From assembly GCA_035761165.1 (NCBI GenBank), contig DASTRO010000269.1, positions 1 through 25,549 of the forward strand: a DNA stretch of 25,549 nt, given 5' to 3'. The position numbers were made by a program, and so were the translations under genes. This stretch comes from CALCHX01 sp035761165. GTDB taxonomy: Bacteria; Gemmatimonadota; Gemmatimonadetes; Gemmatimonadales; Gemmatimonadaceae. Below the pieces are notes generated by a model. That model did not search any database and had not been told where the DNA came from. It worked only from the letters and a program-made list of their open reading frames with translations. This document shows, in pieces, positions 21,652-25,549 of the stretch (position 1 is the stretch's first letter; each line of letters starts with the position of its first letter).

Positions 21652-22595
21652 CCGCGCCCCCGGTGGCCCCGCGCCCGCGGGACCCGGGCACCGCGGTGGC
21701 CGGGCTGGGGCGCGCCGAGCGCCGCCTGGCCTGGACGATGGTGGCACCGGCGCTGGCCGCCGTGCTGCTGGTGGCGGTCTTTCCGCTCGCCTGGACGCTG
21801 TGGGAGAGCCTGCACCTGCACGACCTGCGCATGCCCTGGCTCGGCCGCCCGTTCGTGGGGCTCGGCAACTACGCGGAGCTCGCGCGCGACGCGCGCTTCT
21901 GGCAGGCGCTCGCTCACACCGCGCTCTTCGCCGTCGTGACGGTGACGGCGGAGCTGGTGCTCGGGCTGGCGCTGGCGCTGGCCATGCAGCGCGCGGCGCG
22001 CGGGCGGGGGCTCATCCGCGCCGCGGTGCTGGTGCCGTGGGCGCTGCCGACGGTGGTGGCCGGCCTGCTCTGGCGCTTCATGTTCGACTCGCAGGCCGGC
22101 ATCGCCAACGCGGTGCTGGTGAGCACCGGCGCGATCGACGAGCCCATCGTCTGGTTCGTGCGCGCCGCGACGGCGTGGGTGCCCGTGATGCTGGCCGACA
22201 TCTGGAAGACGGCGCCCTTCGTCGCGCTGCTGCTGCTGGCCGGCCTGCAGAACATCGACCCGGCGCTGTACGAGGCGGCGTCGGTGGACGGCGCGGGCCG
22301 CTGGTGGCAGCTCCGGCACGTCACCCTCCCCCTGCTCCGCCCGGCGATCCTCGTCGCGCTCATCTTCCGCACGCTCGACGCCTTCCGCGTCTTCGACCTC
22401 GTCTACGTGCTCACCGGCGGCGGGCCCGGCACGTCCACCGAGCCGGTGGCGCTCTACACCTTCACGACGCTGCTCCAGAACCTGCGCTTCGGCTACGGCT
22501 CGGCGCTCTCGGTGGTGATCTTCCTCGTCACCTTCGGGCTGGCGCTGCTGTACGTGCGCGGCCTGGGCGCCGACGTGACGGGCGAGCGCGGATGA
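21648..22595 (+). CDS. Sugar ABC transporter permease, MalF/SugA-like
   Basis: A 315-residue inner-membrane permease of the CUT1 class. GTG 21648 overlaps the previous stop and follows GGAGGGG. Six TM helices are predicted from the hydrophobic blocks (first about 29-52). The cytoplasmic EAA loop that contacts the ATPase is E-A-A-S-V-D-G-A-G-R-W-W, followed by V-T-L-P-L-L-R-P (209-232). Segments D-I-W-K-T-A-P-F and F-R-T-L-D-A-F-R-V-F-D closely resemble mycobacterial SugA of the trehalose importer (from memory, not aligned). It pairs with the permease at 22606. Confidence 0.93.
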   Translation: MTAPPVAPRPRDPGTAVAGLGRAERRLAWTMVAPALAAVLLVAVFPLAWTLWESLHLHDLRMPWLGRPFVGLGNYAELARDARFWQALAHTALFAVVTVTAELVLGLALALAMQRAARGRGLIRAAVLVPWALPTVVAGLLWRFMFDSQAGIANAVLVSTGAIDEPIVWFVRAATAWVPVMLADIWKTAPFVALLLLAGLQNIDPALYEAASVDGAGRWWQLRHVTLPLLRPAILVALIFRTLDAFRVFDLVYVLTGGGPGTSTEPVALYTFTTLLQNLRFGYGSALSVVIFLVTFGLALLYVRGLGADVTGERG

Positions 22596-22605
22596 GTGCA
22601 CGCCG

Positions 22606-23430
22606 ATGAGTGACCGCACGGCGCGCTGGCTCGGCCGGCTGGTGCTGGCGCTGCTCCTCGCCGGCACGGCGTTCCCGCTCTACTGGGCGGTGGTGGCGTC
22701 GTTCACGCCGGAGGCGGCGCTCTTCCGCGTGCCCTCGCTCTGGCCGCAGGCGCCGACGCTCGAGCACTACCGCGCGCTCTTCGGCGAGCGCGACTTCTGG
22801 ACGCCGATCCGCAACTCGCTCGTCGTCGCCGGGGCGACCACCCTGCTCTGCCTCGTGCTCGGCGCGCCGGCCGCGTACGCGCTGGCCCGGCTGCGCTTCC
22901 GCGGCCGATCGCTGATCCTCGGCTTCATCCTCGCGGTGACGATGTTCCCGCAGATCTCGATCGTCAGCCCGCTCTACATGCTGCTGCGCGCGCTGCGGCT
23001 GATCGACACCTACCCGGGGCTGGTACTGCCGTACGTCACCTTCGCGATGCCGCTCACCGTCTGGCTGCTGGTGGGCTTCTACCGCCAGCTCCCGTACGAC
23101 CTGGAGGAGGCGGCTCTGGTGGACGGCGCGTCGCGCTGGCAGGGCTACGTGCACGTGGTGCTGCCGCTGGCCGCTCCCGGCCTGGCGACGACGGCGATCC
23201 TCACCTTCCTCTACTGCTGGAACGAGTTCCTCTTCGCGCTCTCCTTCACCCTGGGTCCCGAGCGGCAGACGGTGCCCGTGGCGATCGCGCTCTTCCGCGG
23301 CCAGTACCAGGTGCCGTGGGGGCAGATCCTCGCCGCCGCGGTCGTCGCGACGCTGCCGGTGGCCGCGGTCGTGCTGGTCTTCCAGCGGCGCATCGTGCAG
23401 GGGCTGACGGCCGGCGCGGTGAAGGGGTGA
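22606..23430 (+). CDS. Sugar ABC transporter permease, MalG/SugB-like
   Basis: A 274-residue second permease of the same importer, starting 10 bases after the first. It has six hydrophobic segments and the EAA loop E-E-A-A-L-V-D-G-A-S-R-W, followed by V-V-L-P-L-A-A-P-G-L (167-193). F-P-Q-I-S-I-V-S-P-L-Y and I-D-T-Y-P-G-L-V-L-P-Y-V-T-F-A-M-P are typical of MalG/SugB proteins. No MalK/UgpC/MsmX-type ATPase gene follows; about 1 kb of gene-free DNA does. The ATPase must be shared and encoded elsewhere, as in several Gram-positive and alphaproteobacterial importers. Confidence 0.93.
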   Translation: MSDRTARWLGRLVLALLLAGTAFPLYWAVVASFTPEAALFRVPSLWPQAPTLEHYRALFGERDFWTPIRNSLVVAGATTLLCLVLGAPAAYALARLRFRGRSLILGFILAVTMFPQISIVSPLYMLLRALRLIDTYPGLVLPYVTFAMPLTVWLLVGFYRQLPYDLEEAALVDGASRWQGYVHVVLPLAAPGLATTAILTFLYCWNEFLFALSFTLGPERQTVPVAIALFRGQYQVPWGQILAAAVVATLPVAAVVLVFQRRIVQGLTAGAVKG

Positions 23431-23436
23431 GCGGCG

Positions 23437-23509
23437 GGAGCGCTCCGCCGCGGATTTCCGCCGCGCGGGTCCGGCGTGGGGCGGCGCCGCGGATCTCGCG
23501 GAGCGCTCC
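23437..23509 (+). terminator. Inverted repeat after the ABC importer operon
   Basis: GGAGCGCTCCGC (23437-23448) and GCGGAGCGCTCC (23498-23509) are exact inverted 12-mers. Each arm contains the 10-bp palindrome GGAGCGCTCC. Related CGCCGCGGAT words lie inside. It begins 6 bases after the permease stop and could end transcription, but it lacks a T-run. Confidence 0.4.
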
Positions 23510-23554
23510 GTGGTACGTCCGGGCTCCGCGGGCCGGAGGCGGGCATCTACGCTC

Positions 23555-23645
23555 ATGAGGAGGGCGGATGCGCCGGAGGAGCCGGAGGCGGCGGATCGCT
23601 CCCATCGGCATCCACGGCTCCTCGCGCCAGGAACTGAACAGCCTG
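23555..23645 (-). repeat. Dispersed intergenic element, copy B
   Basis: On the minus strand this reads TGTTCAGT, TCCTGGCGCGAGGAG (complement of 23618-23632), GTGGATGCC, GAGCGATCCGCC and CATCCGCC. It parallels copy A at about 1455-1545 with small gaps. Confidence 0.45.
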
Positions 23646-23670
23646 GGGTGAGGGCGTACCCACTCCACCC

Positions 23671-23752
23671 CTCCGTGCGCCGGGGCCGCTCGTGATTGGG
23701 GGTGGGATCGGCGACGGTCCACGGCTCCGTGCGCCGGGGCCGACCGGCGAAC
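23671..23752 (+). repeat. 18-bp direct repeat
   Basis: CTCCGTGCGCCGGGGCCG occurs exactly at 23671-23688 and 23735-23752, 64 bp apart. The first copy follows copy B of the dispersed element and the second precedes the 9-bp tandem array. Confidence 0.7.
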
Positions 23753-23764
23753 GGCCATCACACG

Positions 23765-23818
<54 letters not shown>

Positions 23819-23899
23819 GTCATCGGCGCTGTGCCAGCCCGGCTCGGCGCTGAGGACGCGCTCCCGCGAGGGACCATTCACCCAACGCCACAGCCCCGC

Positions 23900-24032
23900 T
23901 GTCATCCCGCAGGCGCCCCGCCGCCGGCGGGGCGAGTGTCGGGATCTCCTCTCACCGGCTGGTGGCCAGCTACGCGGTCCGGACGGTAGATCCCGACACT
24001 CGCTCGCTGCCGCTCGCTCCTGCGGGATGACA
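23900..24032. repeat. Inverted pair of REP-like elements
   Basis: The left copy 23900-23947 begins TGTCATCCCGCAGG and ends GCGAGTGTCGGGATCT. The right copy 23988-24032 is its reverse complement, with the same 14-base start and 16-base end. Only the G/C-rich middle differs. The 40-base spacer is unrelated. The outline TGTCATCCCG ... GGGATCT resembles a class of intergenic repeats found in many soil bacteria. Confidence 0.75.
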
Positions 24033-24440
24033 CCGTTGGAGCGCGGCCGCCGGCGCCGCCGCTGCGGCGGGACGCCACGCGACGCGTGGATCGGCCGGTG
24101 CAGCCTCCGGCGGGAGGACGGCGGCGGGGGGCGGTCGCCCGCCGCGCCCTCCGCCCTCTCCGCGTGAGCCCCCGCCGGCCCGTCGCGACCGGGAACGGGA
24201 GCCGGGGCGCACGAGCCCCAGCCCGGCCGGCCGTTCCCCCCGTCGGTTCGGCCGCTGGCGCGCGGGGCTGGAGAACCGCCGGGAACGATCCGCAGCATGC
24301 GGCGCCTCCATCGCATCCGCGTCCCCCCTGAGCGATGATGCCCGCCCACGGCAAACGGAGCTCCGGCGTACAGCGGAGCGATCCGCGGCCGCTTCCGCGT
24401 GATCCGCGGCGTGCAGTCGTCGTTCCGCCACCGCGCCGCG

Positions 24441-25549
24441 CTACGGCTTCCCGACGATCCCCTCCAGCGCCGCCCGCACCCGCGGCTCGTCGCTCCGCGA
24501 GAGCCGGCTGATCGCCGCGCGCTGCAGCGCGCGGTCGTCGCTCGAGCGGGCGATGGCGATCAGCTTGTCCGTGGCCGCCGGCTCGGTGCGCCGCGCGAGG
24601 AGGTTGATGATCTCCTGCCGCATCGCGCGCTCGCCGCTCGCGTCGTAGAGCGCCACCAGCTCGCCCACCTCCACGTCGCCGCGCACCGCGGCGCGCAGCG
24701 CCGCCCGCCGCAGCGCCGACGGCTCGGCCTCGCGCCGCGCCACGCCGAGCAGCCAGCGCGTGTTCTCGCGCCCGCCCACGGCGCCCACCACGCGCACGAT
24801 CTCCTCGCGCACCTCGGGCGTCGTCGTCCGGTCGAAGAGAGCGCGCAGCGCGTCCACGTCCGCTCCGGTCGCGTAGCTCGTGCGGCCCAGCCCGCGCACG
24901 GCGAGGCGCTGCAGCTCCGGGCCGAGCGACGACGACTGCGCCGTCTCGCGCAGGAAGCGCCGGGCGCGCGGGTCGCCCGAGGCGCCGAGCGTCGTCAGCG
25001 CCTGCGTCGCCAGCCACGGGTCGTCCGTCTGGCGCACGAGCGTGGTGAGCGCCGGGACGCCCCCCTGCTCCAGCCGCATCAGCGCACCCAGGGCTCGCGT
25101 GCGCACCTCCCGCCGATCCCCCTCGTCGCGCGCCAGCGCGAGCAGCGCGTCGCGCGCCCGCGGCTCGTCGATGCGGGCGGTGCCGATGCCGTGCGACAGC
25201 CAGCCGATGGCCGAGCGGCGCGTCTCGAGCGGGCGGTCGGTGTCGCGCACCAGGTCGAGGAGCGCGGGCCACGGGTCGGCGCTGTCGGCCAGCACGGCGG
25301 GCAGGATCGCCTCGCGCGACGGCCGCCCCTCGGCCTGCCGGGCGAGGTCGAGCAGGTAGGCCGACGCCTCGCGCGCCGGCACGCGCCCGAGGTCGGCGAC
25401 GCCCTCGGCCACGCTCGGCGGCCCGACGTAGGTGTCGATCGACAGCACCTGCCCGTCGGCGCGGGCGAGCACGACGCGCACCGGGCCGGCGACGCACGGG
25501 TCGGCGCGCAGCGTCTCGTCGACGCTGGTCGTGAACGAGCCGGTGAAGC
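24441..25549 (-). CDS. HEAT-repeat protein, N-terminus outside the window
   Basis: The reading frame is open to the window edge, so the start lies beyond it; 369 codons are visible. An internal GTG at 25481 is not needed as a start, because the upstream frame continues sensibly with D-P-C-V-A-G-P. Most of the visible part is helical repeats of about 30 residues with patterns such as D-P-W-P-A-L-L-D-L-V, R-T-R-A-L-G-A-L-M-R-L, D-P-W-L-A-T-Q-A-L-T-T-L-G and A-L-Q-R-A-A-I-S-R-L-S-R-S-D-E-P-R-V. HEAT-type repeats form a curved scaffold for protein contacts, so a structural or adaptor role is likely. Relatives in Gemmatimonadota often have a signal peptide, which cannot be checked here. It ends V-G-K-P. 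Confidence 0.8.
   Translation of the reverse strand, partial: FTGSFTTSVDETLRADPCVAGPVRVVLARADGQVLSIDTYVGPPSVAEGVADLGRVPAREASAYLLDLARQAEGRPSREAILPAVLADSADPWPALLDLVRDTDRPLETRRSAIGWLSHGIGTARIDEPRARDALLALARDEGDRREVRTRALGALMRLEQGGVPALTTLVRQTDDPWLATQALTTLGASGDPRARRFLRETAQSSSLGPELQRLAVRGLGRTSYATGADVDALRALFDRTTTPEVREEIVRVVGAVGGRENTRWLLGVARREAEPSALRRAALRAAVRGDVEVGELVALYDASGERAMRQEIINLLARRTEPAATDKLIAIARSSDDRALQRAAISRLSRSDEPRVRAALEGIVGKP

Overview
This is a very GC-rich (clearly above 70 percent) bacterial chromosome segment with 18 protein-coding genes and no RNA gene, insertion sequence, CRISPR array or phage gene that I can recognise. The 834-residue duplicated ABC permease (ADOP type), the many secreted proteins with Ala-rich signal peptides, the frequent GTG starts and the short G/C-rich intergenic repeats point to Gemmatimonadota or possibly Acidobacteriota. 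That placement is inference from gene families and composition, since no marker gene is present.

Layout. 1-1041: a promoter and a secreted LAS-peptidase-like protein with a C-terminal LysM domain, closed by a good terminator. 1042-1737: about 700 bases without a gene, carrying dispersed repeats. 1738-4852 (minus): a stand-alone TonB C-terminal-domain protein, then a large methyl-accepting chemotaxis protein, each followed by a hairpin. 5144-6328 (minus): a cupin and an SDR with an altered active site, 3 bases apart. 6598-9127 (plus): two GT4-type glycosyltransferases. 9438-11627 (plus): a secreted conserved protein of unknown function and an APH-fold kinase-like protein. 11654-12292 (minus): a histidine phosphatase. 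12412-14703 (plus): an S41 peptidase-like protein and a secreted LolA-like protein. 14847-18546 (minus): an ADOP permease, then a lipoprotein with two cupredoxin domains. 18897-23430 (plus): nhaA followed at once by a CUT1 sugar ABC importer (binding lipoprotein and two permeases, no ATPase). 23431-24440: about 1 kb without a gene, full of repeats. 24441-end (minus): a HEAT-repeat protein cut by the window edge.

How the genes work together. Most products act at the cell envelope: wall modification, surface glycans or glycolipids, chemosensing, periplasmic copper or redox proteins, ion and sugar transport. No block looks like a defence island, biosynthetic cluster or mobile element. The clearest functional unit is nhaA plus the LpqY-SugAB/ThuEFG-like importer, which may link Na+/H+ homeostasis to uptake of a disaccharide such as trehalose (inference).

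The most unusual feature is the non-coding DNA. Three minus-strand genes have the same 3' layout of stop codon, short tandem array (8-, 7- and 9-bp units) and hairpin. A poly-G-centred repeat occurs twice, a 45-48 bp element forms an inverted pair, and another dispersed element appears once on each strand. I see no clear evidence of a wholly new protein system.
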